Shown: in pieces, positions 52,117 to 60,691 of the stretch
Layout of the letters: each line of letters starts with the position of its first letter
Numbering within the stretch: position 1 is the stretch's first letter
Assembly (NCBI RefSeq): GCF_009826935.1
Contig: NZ_WUMN01000002.1
Coordinates: 248,001 to 312,000 of the forward strand
Source: Flavobacterium sp. Sd200
GTDB lineage: Bacteria > Bacteroidota > Bacteroidia > Flavobacteriales > Flavobacteriaceae
Reading direction: 5' to 3'
DNA length: 64,000 bases
Made by a program: the position numbers and the translations under genes
Notes under the pieces: model-generated
The model's database searches: none
The model's input: only the letters and a program-made list of their open reading frames with translations
Told to the model about the DNA's origin: nothing

Positions 52117-53016
52117 ATGAAAAAAATAGGAGCTTTAATTTTATTTTTATTCGTTGTTAATGCGCATGCCCAAAAAAAACCTGTCTATGTTACCGACAGT
52201 ATAATGCAACTGTACAAACAGGATGGTACTGCTGCCAAAAATTTTAAATCGGAAGGCAGAACCGATGTTAAAAAGCTTAAACAGGGATTGTGGATTGATT
52301 ATAAGATTGAAAAAGATTTTGTATGTTATAATGAAGACGGAGTGATAAAACAGCTTTTCGGATCATATCTTATATATGGCGAAGGAAGCTACTTTAATGG
52401 CAAACGCACCGGGCTTTGGAAGTTTTGTGTAATAGAAGACAAAACATTCAAAAAAATACTTTTGCAGGAAGCCACCTATAAAAACGGAGGAAAAGAAGGG
52501 CCTCTTGCCTATCTTTTGCCTAATGGCGAAAAGGGAGTTACCGGAACTTATCACCTTGATAAAATAGACGGCACTTTTAAAAATTATTATGCCAGCGGTG
52601 CTGTTTTTAGCGAGCACGATTATAGCGTGGGGGTTTTAAATGGGCCTTATAAATTTTACTATCAGGATGGCAAGGTTAAAAGCGAAGGCAATTACACCAA
52701 CAACATTAAAGATGGAGTACAGCAACTGTTCTATCATACAGGCCAGGTTCAGGAAATATCTAATCTTGTTATGGGTGTAGAAGACGGACTTTATCAATAC
52801 TTTTATACAAACGGACAGCTTAGTGTAGAAAAAGAATATAAGGCCGGGCTGTTAATGAATATTAAAGCAAGCAACTCTCCTGCCGGTGCCGCACGCGACA
52901 AAGGCACTATTAGAAACGGAAAAGGCACCGTTATAAACTACAACAACGAAGGTGCTGTTTATGCAGTACAAACCTTTAAAGGCGGAAAGCTAATCAGTGA
53001 AGACAAAAAAAATTAA
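52117..53016 (+). CDS. Secreted YwqK-family MORN-repeat protein
   Basis: 299 aa from the ATG at 52117 (MKKIGALILFLFVVNAHAQ), giving a clean signal peptide; the frame extends upstream without a better start. Residues ~95-265 hold several MORN-type repeats (GLWKFCVIEDKTF, DGTFKNYYASGAVFSEHDYSVG, GPYKFYYQDGKVKSEGNYTN, DGVQQLFYHTGQVQ, DGLYQYFYTNGQLSVEKEY). This family is often labelled 'YwqK-like antitoxin' but there is no toxin here and the signal peptide argues for an envelope protein. Confidence 0.8.
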   Translation: MKKIGALILFLFVVNAHAQKKPVYVTDSIMQLYKQDGTAAKNFKSEGRTDVKKLKQGLWIDYKIEKDFVCYNEDGVIKQLFGSYLIYGEGSYFNGKRTGLWKFCVIEDKTFKKILLQEATYKNGGKEGPLAYLLPNGEKGVTGTYHLDKIDGTFKNYYASGAVFSEHDYSVGVLNGPYKFYYQDGKVKSEGNYTNNIKDGVQQLFYHTGQVQEISNLVMGVEDGLYQYFYTNGQLSVEKEYKAGLLMNIKASNSPAGAARDKGTIRNGKGTVINYNNEGAVYAVQTFKGGKLISEDKKN

Positions 53017-53035
53017 ACCATATTTACGGTATATC

Positions 53036-53063
53036 TTAAAAAGGGCTATTGCCCTTTTTTTTT
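53036..53063 (+). terminator. Intrinsic terminator after the MORN protein
   Basis: AAAAAGGGC, TATT loop, GCCCTTTTT followed by more T. Confidence 0.9.
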
Positions 53064-53128
53064 GTACTACACTATTTGTTGCTGTGACAGGTTTATTTTA
53101 AGGCAACATTAAACCACAAAGATTTTAG

Positions 53129-53136
53129 TACCTTTG
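53129..53136 (+). promoter_or_regulatory. -7 promoter element of gap
   Basis: TACCTTTG, exact TANNTTTG, 26 nt before the ATG; a second match TATTTTTG at 53145-53152 lies 10 nt before it. Confidence 0.6.
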
Positions 53137-53162
53137 CAGTCTACTATTTTTGTAATTACAAA

Positions 53163-54164
53163 ATGAAAAAAACAAGAATTGCCATTAATGGTTTTGGGCG
53201 CATAGGCCGCAACCTTTTCAGGCTTTTGCTTAACCACCCGCACATTGAGGTGGCTGCCATAAACGATATTGCCGATGCACGTACTATGGCGCATTTGATA
53301 AAATATGACAGCATACACGGCGTTTTGCCTTATGATGTTAGCCATACAGAAAACAGCCTTATTATAAACGGTATCTCCTACCCTTTTTTACGCCATGACA
53401 AAATAGCCGACATCAACTGGAATAACCATGACATTGATATAGCTATAGAATCTACCGGGCGCATAAAAATGCTGGAGGATGCCCAACAGCACATTACATC
53501 GGGGGCAAAAAGGGTAATACTCTCTGCACCGCCAGAAGACGACCGCATTAAAACAGTGGTTTTAGGCGTAAACGAACATATATTGGATGGCTCCGAAACG
53601 GTAGTAAGTAATGCCAGTTGTACCACAAACAACGCCGCACCTATGATGAAGATCATTAATGAGCTGTGCGGTATTGAGCAGGCTTATATTACCACGGTAC
53701 ACTCTTATACTACAGACCAAAGCCTGCACGACCAGCCACACAAAGATTTGCGAAGGGCACGTGGGGCATCACAATCTATCGTACCCACGACAACTGGGGC
53801 GGCAAAAGCATTAACCAAAATTTTCCCTGAATTTGTAGGTAAAATTGGCGGTGGGGGCATCCGTGTGCCTGTACCGGACGGTTCGCTTACTGATATTACC
53901 TGCTACGTAAAACGCGAAGTAACCATAGAAGAGATTAACACTGCTTTTAAAGCGCATGCAGAAGGAGATCTAAAAGGTGTTTTGGCTTATACTGAAGACC
54001 CTATAGTATCGGTAGATATTTTGGGCAACCGCAATTCGTGCCTTTTTGATGCACAGCTAACATCGGTAATAGACCGTATGGTAAAAGTTGTAGGGTGGTA
54101 TGATAACGAGATTGGCTACTCTTCAAGGCTTATAGACCTTGTACTGTTTTTGGAAAAGAAATAA
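53163..54164 (+). CDS. gap: Type I glyceraldehyde-3-phosphate dehydrogenase
   Basis: 333 aa glycolytic/gluconeogenic enzyme. NAD site INGFGRIGRNLFRLL and Asp35 (INDIAD) indicate NAD+ preference. Catalytic Cys153 (SNASCTTNNAAPMMKI) and His180 (TTVHSYTTDQ). C-terminal motif GWYDNEIGYSSRLIDLV is complete. The active-site loop has NNAAPM rather than the common NCLAP, the form found in many Bacteroidota GapA-like proteins; a second isozyme elsewhere is possible. Confidence 0.96.
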   Translation: MKKTRIAINGFGRIGRNLFRLLLNHPHIEVAAINDIADARTMAHLIKYDSIHGVLPYDVSHTENSLIINGISYPFLRHDKIADINWNNHDIDIAIESTGRIKMLEDAQQHITSGAKRVILSAPPEDDRIKTVVLGVNEHILDGSETVVSNASCTTNNAAPMMKIINELCGIEQAYITTVHSYTTDQSLHDQPHKDLRRARGASQSIVPTTTGAAKALTKIFPEFVGKIGGGGIRVPVPDGSLTDITCYVKREVTIEEINTAFKAHAEGDLKGVLAYTEDPIVSVDILGNRNSCLFDAQLTSVIDRMVKVVGWYDNEIGYSSRLIDLVLFLEKK

Positions 54165-54200
54165 GCACCTATAAAAAACCGTTTACAGTCGCAGTTTACC

Positions 54201-55034
54201 TTACGAATCTGATTCCGATTCAGGTTTTGACTGCGACTCATTTTTAGGCTCTTCTTTATAAATATATACTATCCGCCTTACGGGTGCAGCCTGCATTATA
54301 GCATCAATATTAGAAAGAAAATCTGTTTCTTCTTCCGGTTCAGGTTCCGGTGGTGGTGGGTTTACAAAGTTACCGTTCTCGTCAAAACGCTTCATAAAAG
54401 CGTCCTGCTGTGGGTCGAAATCCGGTCGTTGCCAGTCATAAACAATATCTTTTTCATAATCGGGAGTTTCATATAGCCTCGAAAAAAGAAGCCCGCTTAT
54501 AAACCCTCCCAAATGGCCTTCCCAAGACACCCCTTGTTCCACACCGGGGAAGACATACCATATCATTCCGCCATACATTACTACAACCGTTAGCGATAAT
54601 GCTACCAAACGGAAATAGCGCGTTTGTATGCCCTTAAAAAAAATAAAGCTAACCAGTACATATATCAATCCACTTGCACCAATATGATTGGTATAGTCTC
54701 CGCCAATAAGCCAGGTTATAAAACCGCTCAGTAAAATACCGTAGCCTATTACTTTTAATGCCTGTGCCCTGTAAAAGTAAAGCATGGCAGCAATGAGTAC
54801 AAAAAGCGGTATGGAATTGTTATAAATATGCTCCAGGCTGCCGTGCAGAAACGGACTAAAAAGTATGCCTCTTAAACCTATAAGCGTTCTTGGCTGTATG
54901 CCCCAATCTGAAAGATATATATGAAAACGCACCTCTACCCAGTACACTATCCAAAGTAGCAATACAGCGGCCAGGGGCCAAAGCAGTACAGAGGGCGAAA
55001 ATTTAAATTGGTCATTGTGTTTCATGTAAAGCAA
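54201..55034 (-). CDS. Rhomboid family intramembrane serine protease
   Basis: 277 aa with six TM segments (~17-34, ~74-90, ~95-112, ~118-135, ~143-160, ~173-190). Catalytic Ser121 (HIGASGLIYVLV) and His174 (WEGHLGGFISG), plus the L1-loop family motif FLHGSLEHIYNN. Cleaves TM segments of unknown substrates. C-terminal ~60 residues are a cytoplasmic acidic/Pro tail (PEPEPEEE, SESDS). Start could also be the ATG at 55025 (MKHNDQF). Faces the gap gene across a short spacer. Confidence 0.92.
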   Translation of the reverse strand: MLYMKHNDQFKFSPSVLLWPLAAVLLLWIVYWVEVRFHIYLSDWGIQPRTLIGLRGILFSPFLHGSLEHIYNNSIPLFVLIAAMLYFYRAQALKVIGYGILLSGFITWLIGGDYTNHIGASGLIYVLVSFIFFKGIQTRYFRLVALSLTVVVMYGGMIWYVFPGVEQGVSWEGHLGGFISGLLFSRLYETPDYEKDIVYDWQRPDFDPQQDAFMKRFDENGNFVNPPPPEPEPEEETDFLSNIDAIMQAAPVRRIVYIYKEEPKNESQSKPESESDS

Positions 55035-55097
55035 TGACTCAAAAACATCTCCAAAATTGTAAGCCTGTTATTTTGTCAGTTTTTAATCGGTAATTTG

Positions 55098-55949
55098 CTA
55101 CTCTTCCAAAACAAGCTCCATCATATAATGATTGCCTTCTACCCTGGCCCATTTCTCGGAATAAGATCGTCCATTCAACACATAGTTATCCACAAAAGAA
55201 AAAGTTTTTTTATCGCCTCCGGCAATCTCTAAAGCAGGAACCGCAGCTATGCGTCCTACTTTAGACCATACAAAATCGTTATCATGAACACCTCTATCCA
55301 GCTGCGGCAGAATAAACATAATGCATATACCCTCTTTCGGTACTTTTATTTTATAAGCAGATATATCGGCTTCAGCCCATTTGTTTCCGTTCTTATTTTC
55401 AACAGCAATGTCTTGAGGCAAAAGCGACTTTCCAGGCAATTTGGTTACAGTATCATAGGTATAAATATTTGCCATAAAAGGTAAATATTCCATGCCTTTA
55501 ACGCCAAACACACTAATAACCCTAAACTTAAGCCTCTTTATATAACTATCATTTTGATAGGCAACAAATGTGGCAGCCTTATTACCCCAGCTAAAGTTTG
55601 TTTTAATACCTGCAAGTGTATCCTTTTTTTGCCTGTCGCTAATGTAAACCTCATCCAGTACATCTACGTGCTTTTTAAGAGAATAAACCTTTTTTATAAG
55701 AATAGAATCCCGCGTTATAGTACGCTTATAGTAAGCCACATGGTCTACAATAAGATTGCTATAACTCCGCCCCATATCAAACTTTACATTGCCGTTAAAA
55801 TCGGTTGCGGCAACAAAAGCAGAATCCAGGTACACATAGGCATCTGTAATTGGCTTTTTAGTTTTACTGTCTACAAAACGCAGGGCCTTTTGCTGAGCAC
55901 ATAAGGGCAACGACAGGAGCAGCAACAGTACTGTAAATTTTAGCGGCAT
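55098..55949 (-). CDS. Secreted protein with carboxypeptidase-regulatory-like domain
   Basis: 283 aa from the ATG at 55949 (MPLKFTVLLLLLSLPLCA), which gives a clear signal peptide; an upstream ATG at 56009 would put 20 residues in front of it. Residues ~24-110 are a CarboxypepD_reg-like Ig fold (RFVDSKTKKPITDAYVYLDSAFVAATDFNGNVKFDMG), then a beta-rich domain to the end without known motif (VFGVKGMEYLPFMANIYTYD, EGICIMFILPQLD). Probably an outer-membrane-associated protein; function unknown. Confidence 0.75.
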   Translation of the reverse strand: MPLKFTVLLLLLSLPLCAQQKALRFVDSKTKKPITDAYVYLDSAFVAATDFNGNVKFDMGRSYSNLIVDHVAYYKRTITRDSILIKKVYSLKKHVDVLDEVYISDRQKKDTLAGIKTNFSWGNKAATFVAYQNDSYIKRLKFRVISVFGVKGMEYLPFMANIYTYDTVTKLPGKSLLPQDIAVENKNGNKWAEADISAYKIKVPKEGICIMFILPQLDRGVHDNDFVWSKVGRIAAVPALEIAGGDKKTFSFVDNYVLNGRSYSEKWARVEGNHYMMELVLEE

Positions 55950-56039
55950 ATAAAAAAGTGGTTGGTTATTAGCTATCAACGGGCTGTAATGCCCAATAGT
56001 ATTTAGCATTTAAAAATACTCTATTTAATGGTAAATCTG

Positions 56040-56047
56040 TAATTTTA
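56040..56047 (+). promoter_or_regulatory. -7-like element of rarA
   Basis: TAATTTTA (7 of 8 to TANNTTTG), 5 nt before the rarA ATG, another nearly leaderless layout. Confidence 0.4.
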
Positions 56048-56052
56048 CAGCT

Positions 56053-57330
56053 ATGGAAGCACCTTTGGCAGAACGCATACGCCCACAGCATTTATCAGAA
56101 TACATAAGCCAGCAGCACCTTGTGGGGCCTAATGGCTCACTCACACACCAAATAGCACGCGGCATTATACCGTCGCTTATTTTGTGGGGGCCTCCGGGCA
56201 CGGGCAAAACCACGCTTGCGCAAATAATGGCGCAGGAAAGCAACCGCCCCTTTTATGTATTGAGTGCCATAAATGCAGGAGTTAAAGACGTACGCGAAGT
56301 TATAGATAAAGCCAAACAAAATAGCGGCATGTTTACAGCCAAAAACCCTATTTTGTTTATAGACGAGATACATCGCTTTAGCAAATCGCAGCAGGATTCG
56401 TTGCTTGCCGCGGTAGAAAAAGGCATTGTTACCCTTATTGGTGCAACTACAGAGAATCCAAGCTTTGAGGTTATTCCTGCCCTTTTGTCGCGTTGCCAGG
56501 TATATGTGCTTAATGCTTTTACTAAAGAAGATCTTGAAGCACTGTTGCACCGTGCCATGCAAACCGACAGCATTTTAAAAACCAAGAACATAAGCCTTAA
56601 AGAAACTGAGGCTTTGCTGCGCCTTTCGGGTGGCGACGGACGCAAGCTGCTTAATATTTTTGAACTAATTATAAATGCATCTGAGGGAGATGATGTAGAA
56701 ATAACGAACGACCGCGTAATGCAGCTTGCACAAAAAAATACGGTGCTTTATGACAAAACGGGCGAACAGCATTATGATATTATTTCGGCTTTTATAAAAT
56801 CGATGCGGGGGAGCGATCCTAACGGGGCGGTATACTGGCTGGCTCGCATGATAGAAGGCGGCGAAGACCTTAAATTTATAGCCCGCCGCATGCTTATTTT
56901 AGCCAGCGAAGATATTGGCAATGCTAACCCTACAGCACTGATAATGGCAAATAACACCTTTCAGGCGGTGAGCACTATTGGATATCCTGAATCAAGAATT
57001 ATACTGAGCCAGTGCGCTATTTATTTGGCAACATCGCCCAAAAGCAATGCCAGCTATATGGCTATTGGCAAAGCGCAGCAGGTGGTTAAACAAACCGGCG
57101 ACCTGCCTGTGCCGTTACACCTGCGCAATGCACCAACCAAACTTATGAAAGAACTAGGCTATGGCGACGAATATAAATATGCCCACGACTATGCCAACAA
57201 TTTTGCCGAACAGGAATTTTTGCCGGATGAAATTTCAAACACACCATTTTATGAACCCGGCAACAACAGCCGCGAAAACGGCACCCGTGAGTTTTTAAGG
57301 AACCGATGGAGAGGAAAGTATGGGTATTAA
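56053..57330 (+). CDS. rarA: Replication-associated recombination protein A (AAA+ ATPase)
   Basis: 425 aa MgsA/RarA/WRNIP1 family. Start PLAERIRPQHLSEYISQQHLVGPNGSL; Walker A GPPGTGKTTLA; Walker B PILFIDEIHRFSKSQQD; sensor 1 ATTENPSFEVIPALLSRC; C-terminal oligomerisation domain (DIISAFIKSMRGSDPNGAVYWLARMIEGGEDLKFIARRML). Acts at stalled replication forks. Full length, ending RFRG-type EFLRNRWRGKYGY. Confidence 0.96.
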   Translation: MEAPLAERIRPQHLSEYISQQHLVGPNGSLTHQIARGIIPSLILWGPPGTGKTTLAQIMAQESNRPFYVLSAINAGVKDVREVIDKAKQNSGMFTAKNPILFIDEIHRFSKSQQDSLLAAVEKGIVTLIGATTENPSFEVIPALLSRCQVYVLNAFTKEDLEALLHRAMQTDSILKTKNISLKETEALLRLSGGDGRKLLNIFELIINASEGDDVEITNDRVMQLAQKNTVLYDKTGEQHYDIISAFIKSMRGSDPNGAVYWLARMIEGGEDLKFIARRMLILASEDIGNANPTALIMANNTFQAVSTIGYPESRIILSQCAIYLATSPKSNASYMAIGKAQQVVKQTGDLPVPLHLRNAPTKLMKELGYGDEYKYAHDYANNFAEQEFLPDEISNTPFYEPGNNSRENGTREFLRNRWRGKYGY

Positions 57331-57374
57331 AATTTAGGGGCTTCACCTCTAATAAATTTAGAATTTACACATTA

Positions 57375-57420
57375 GAAAAAAAAGGCTTGAAAATCCAGAT
57401 GATTTTCAAGCCTTTTTTCT
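57375..57420. terminator. Bidirectional terminator between rarA and the convergent gene
   Basis: AAAAAAAGGCTTGAAAATC and GATTTTCAAGCCTTTTTT, 5-nt loop; A-run and T-run on both sides, so it works for both strands. Confidence 0.92.
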
Positions 57421-57451
57421 AAATCTCTAAGCTTCCCAAAGCCTCAGCAAC

Positions 57452-58204
57452 TTAAAACTTAATATTCAATTTTTCGCTTATAAGCTTGTCGTTAACGTAG
57501 TATTCAAAAAACCAATCGTTGCCTTTTTTAAATATAACTCCGTTCTTGTTTTCGCCTTGTGCAGTGTAGTAATCCGGCTGAGAGGTTTTATACATTTTAG
57601 CCACTACTTTTGGAGTGGTGTCTACAAGCTGAAAACCGTTGGCTATAGGCTGTGCAAAAAGCTGGCCTTCTGTAACTACAGCTTGTGGGGTTGCAGCAGG
57701 CGTTGCAGATTGTGCAGGTGCAGGCACTGTTGCCGAAGCTACCGGCTGTGCAGTTTGAGCCGTTGCAGCCGGGGCAACATATTTATAGTTAAGCGACTCT
57801 AAGGACGCCGATGCTCTTCTTAGTGCCTCATAATAAGCTTTTTGATATTCTTTTTCTTTACTCCTACCCTCCTCTGACGTATAAAGCACTTTGCCGCTAC
57901 AGTCTTTTAGCACTATCTGTAATTTTGTATTAAGCATACCCGATTCGTTAACGAGGTCGCCATACAGTGCCTTGCATTTGTTAAGAGCAAGTTCATCGGG
58001 CATTTTATCGTTGGCAAAAAAGGTAACAAAACCATATTTTTCAAAAACCATTTTGGTTAAAGAATTCAGGTTGTATTTGTTAGGTTCCTTTAAAAAATCG
58101 AATTTTTCGGGCACAATTACATATTTATAATTGTTTATGTTATCTGTCTGGGCAAAACCAAGAGCAGAAATAAATAATGCTGACAGCAGTAGTATCTTTT
58201 TCAT
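57452..58204 (-). CDS. Secreted protein of unknown function with Ala/Pro/Thr/Gln linker
   Basis: 250 aa. Signal peptide 1-19 (KKILLLSALFISALGFAQ). Domain 1 (~20-140; YKYVIVPEKFDFLKEPNKYNLNSLTKMVFEKYGF, KLQIVLKDCSGKVLYTSEEGRSKEKEYQKAYYEALRRA) is conserved-looking, a 40-residue low-complexity linker (~145-185, rich in Ala, Pro, Thr, Gln) follows, and a C-terminal beta domain (~185-250). No catalytic motif. Last gene of the minus-strand run after yjjG; 3 bp gap. Confidence 0.75.
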   Translation of the reverse strand: MKKILLLSALFISALGFAQTDNINNYKYVIVPEKFDFLKEPNKYNLNSLTKMVFEKYGFVTFFANDKMPDELALNKCKALYGDLVNESGMLNTKLQIVLKDCSGKVLYTSEEGRSKEKEYQKAYYEALRRASASLESLNYKYVAPAATAQTAQPVASATVPAPAQSATPAATPQAVVTEGQLFAQPIANGFQLVDTTPKVVAKMYKTSQPDYYTAQGENKNGVIFKKGNDWFFEYYVNDKLISEKLNIKF

Positions 58205-58206
58205 AA

Positions 58207-58896
58207 TTAGAGTAAATTCTTTAGTTCGAGCAGGTGGTTTACCTGTAGTATAGACGGGTGCGCTTCGAGGCGGTGTTCGTTAAAATAAATAGCATCAATG
58301 CCGCAATCAAGGGCTCCCTGCACATCGGCCTCAATGCAGTCGCCAATCATTATGCTGTCGCATTTCTGTACATTGGCAGCACTAAGGGCATATTCGTAAA
58401 TGGCAGGATGTGGCTTTTTAAACCCGGCATTTTCTGAATTGGTTACGGTTTCGAAATAATGGTCTATGTTGGCACTCTTCATTTTAAGCGCCTGCACTTC
58501 ATGAAAGCCATTGGTAATAATATGCAGACTGTATTTTGTCTTAAGATATTCCAGCACTTCTATCGCACCCTCAAACAAATGGTTATTGGTAGGCAAAAGG
58601 GCAATATAATCATGCGAGAGCTGTTGAATAACCTTATCGCTAACCTCATATTTAAGCGCCACGAAAACATCTTTAAACCTGCCATACCTTAATTCCTGTT
58701 GTGTGATGAGCCCATCGCGGTACAGTTTCCAGTAATTAACATTTGCAGGAATGTAGTGATGTAAAAAATCGTCGATTAAAATATTGATACCATTTTTGGG
58801 CAGCAAAACCTCAAAGGCAAGCGCAGAATTTTTCTCGAAATCCCACAGGGTGTGGTCGAGGTCAAAGAAAATGGCTTTTTTGGCAGACAGACTCAT
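58207..58896 (-). CDS. YjjG-type HAD-superfamily nucleotidase
   Basis: 229 aa. HAD motif I FFDLDHTLWDFEKNS (Asp12 nucleophile, Asp14), motif II HIITNGFHEVQ, motif III Lys and motif IV MIGDCIEADVQGALDCGIDAIYFN. Subgroup I cap. YjjG-like enzymes dephosphorylate noncanonical pyrimidine nucleotides such as 5-fluoro-dUMP and dUMP. Its start touches the stop of the secreted gene upstream at 58896. Confidence 0.9.
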   Translation of the reverse strand: MSLSAKKAIFFDLDHTLWDFEKNSALAFEVLLPKNGINILIDDFLHHYIPANVNYWKLYRDGLITQQELRYGRFKDVFVALKYEVSDKVIQQLSHDYIALLPTNNHLFEGAIEVLEYLKTKYSLHIITNGFHEVQALKMKSANIDHYFETVTNSENAGFKKPHPAIYEYALSAANVQKCDSIMIGDCIEADVQGALDCGIDAIYFNEHRLEAHPSILQVNHLLELKNLL

Positions 58897-59390
58897 TACT
58901 TACTTACAATTACAGCGTTTTCTATATGATAGATCCAATCGTCTACATCGCTGTCGTTATACCTAAATGTTCCCTGGAGGGTAACATACTGGTCGGTTTT
59001 TAGTTTAGTGCCGGGATTTTTAAACTTTATACCCATTATAGTTTCCGGCCCTGCCTGCCCGCAAAAAAAGCATGATGCAAAAACATTCTTGCTAAGTGCA
59101 TAGCTCTTATTGTCTATAGGCACAATAAAACCGCTCATGTAAATGGTTTTAGTGTTTTTAGCTTTAAGAGTTGGATTTATAATAGGGAACATTACACCTT
59201 CCGGATAATCTTTACTGGGCTTTTTAAGATATTTTATCTGGCCTAAAAGCTTCCAGTTAAGCGTATCTGAAAATACTGTGTTTACAGTTTTGTTAGTTAC
59301 AGGCATTGCTGATCTGGCCGATGGGTTGCCCATAGACACCAGTATAAAACCTGATATAATTAATGACGCTATAAAAAACGTTTTACGCAT
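58896..59390 (-). CDS. Secreted DUF3299-like protein of the ABC module
   Basis: 164 aa from the ATG at 59390 (MRKTFFIASLIISGFILVSM); a TTG two codons upstream is also open. Signal peptide ~1-24. The region YMSGFIVPIDNKSYALSKNVFASCFFCGQAGPETIMGIKFKN, with two Cys, resembles DUF3299 proteins that stand next to zinc-regulated ABC systems in other bacteria. Overlaps the permease by 8 bp, so it is part of the same operon. Possible metal- or thiol-binding partner in the periplasm; family match is by eye. Confidence 0.65.
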   Translation of the reverse strand: MRKTFFIASLIISGFILVSMGNPSARSAMPVTNKTVNTVFSDTLNWKLLGQIKYLKKPSKDYPEGVMFPIINPTLKAKNTKTIYMSGFIVPIDNKSYALSKNVFASCFFCGQAGPETIMGIKFKNPGTKLKTDQYVTLQGTFRYNDSDVDDWIYHIENAVIVSK

Positions 59391-60690
59391 TTGCAAGTGT
59401 TTTAGATATGTTTAAACGGTAGGCCTTAACGGCAGGAATTACAGCCGCAAAAATCCCTACAAAGATAGTAAGCCCAAGCAAATATCCTTCTTTTTGCCAT
59501 ACAAACTCAAACGGGTTGAACGACATTTTAAATTCTGATTCCGACTGCCCTGGAATGAGGCTTAACGCAATGCGTCCAACAACCGTACCGAAAATAAAAC
59601 CGGTAACACAAAGCAACAGGCTCTCTATAAGTACCAGCCACAGTAGTTGCGTACGGCTTGCCCCATTAACGCGCAAAAGGGCAAATTCGTATTTACGTTC
59701 TTTTAAAGTATTGTAGAGCGCAATAAATATACTAATGCCAGATATAAGCATAATGCCATAAGCCAGATATTGAAGTGCCTGCAGCCCTATGCCAAACAAA
59801 GAGAACAGTCTGTTAACCTCTATGGCCGGAGATGCTGCCTGCATTTTGGTGTTTTGGGCAATAAGCCTCGGCCACATAACAATACCCATCTTGCTGCGGA
59901 ATTTTATGAGCACTGCCGTAATTTCCTTACCCTCTTCGCTAACGACTTCGTCGTGGTGTTCGTCACGATGCTCATGCGCTTCATCGTGCTCATCTGCTTC
60001 GCTGTGTCCATACGCCTCATGGTGACCATGATCTTCCACATCCTCATGAATTTCGCTTTCGGAGTGGTGGTGGCCTTCTTCATCGTGCATGGCCCAAACG
60101 CTGGGCACGTTGCACAAAATAAGGTTGTCTATAACTTTGCCTGTTGGCGCAGCAATACCTGTAACAATGTAAGCATGATTTTCGTGTACTTCGCCCTCGG
60201 CGGCATCGCCATGAGAGCCAAAAAATTTGTCTCCTAATTTCAAACCCATCTTTTGGGCTACAGCACTGCCTATAACCACCTCAAAATTATGGCTGAAAAT
60301 TTTTCCTTCTTTAAGCCCGTTGCCGTAAACTTTTAAATAATCAGGCGTAGTACCCACTATGCGGATACCTTTATAATTATCGCCAAACGCCAGCGGCACT
60401 GCGGTTTGCACAAAGCGGTGTTTCATCCAGGTCTTGGCTTCTGTATAATCTATATTTCCGGTTGGCGCATCGGCCTGATATACGGCAGAAAGTATGAGCT
60501 GCAAGGGGCTGCCCTGTGCACCCAGCACAAGGTCTATATTATCTATATTGCTGTTAAACTGCTTTTCAAACTGATCCTGCAATAATATAAGCAGTGTAAT
60601 AATGGCTACACTTGCCGTTAACAGTATTATACTGAGTAAAGTATTTAAGGGCTTAAACCAAATGTTTTTCCATGCTATTCTTGCTATCAT
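59383..60690 (-). CDS. MacB/FtsX-type ABC transporter permease with His-rich periplasmic loop
   Basis: 435 aa. TM1 ~16-37; a large periplasmic MacB_PCD-like domain ~40-300; three TM at ~305-325, ~350-380 and ~405-425 (FtsX domain: LLRVNGASRTQLLWLVLIESLLL). Residues 202-246 of the periplasmic part contain 14 His among Asp/Glu, a strong metal-binding stretch. Such loops are not usual in LolCE or MacB. Taken with the DUF3299-like partner it resembles a predicted zinc-responsive ABC system. Overlaps that gene by 8 bp and lies 1 bp from the ATPase gene. Confidence 0.85.
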   Translation of the reverse strand: MIARIAWKNIWFKPLNTLLSIILLTASVAIITLLILLQDQFEKQFNSNIDNIDLVLGAQGSPLQLILSAVYQADAPTGNIDYTEAKTWMKHRFVQTAVPLAFGDNYKGIRIVGTTPDYLKVYGNGLKEGKIFSHNFEVVIGSAVAQKMGLKLGDKFFGSHGDAAEGEVHENHAYIVTGIAAPTGKVIDNLILCNVPSVWAMHDEEGHHHSESEIHEDVEDHGHHEAYGHSEADEHDEAHEHRDEHHDEVVSEEGKEITAVLIKFRSKMGIVMWPRLIAQNTKMQAASPAIEVNRLFSLFGIGLQALQYLAYGIMLISGISIFIALYNTLKERKYEFALLRVNGASRTQLLWLVLIESLLLCVTGFIFGTVVGRIALSLIPGQSESEFKMSFNPFEFVWQKEGYLLGLTIFVGIFAAVIPAVKAYRLNISKTLANA

Positions 60691-60691
60691 A

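Noticed and set aside
52117..53016. Toxin-antitoxin annotation of the YwqK-like protein
   Set aside because: It has a signal peptide and no toxin neighbour; the 'antitoxin' name comes from family labels only.
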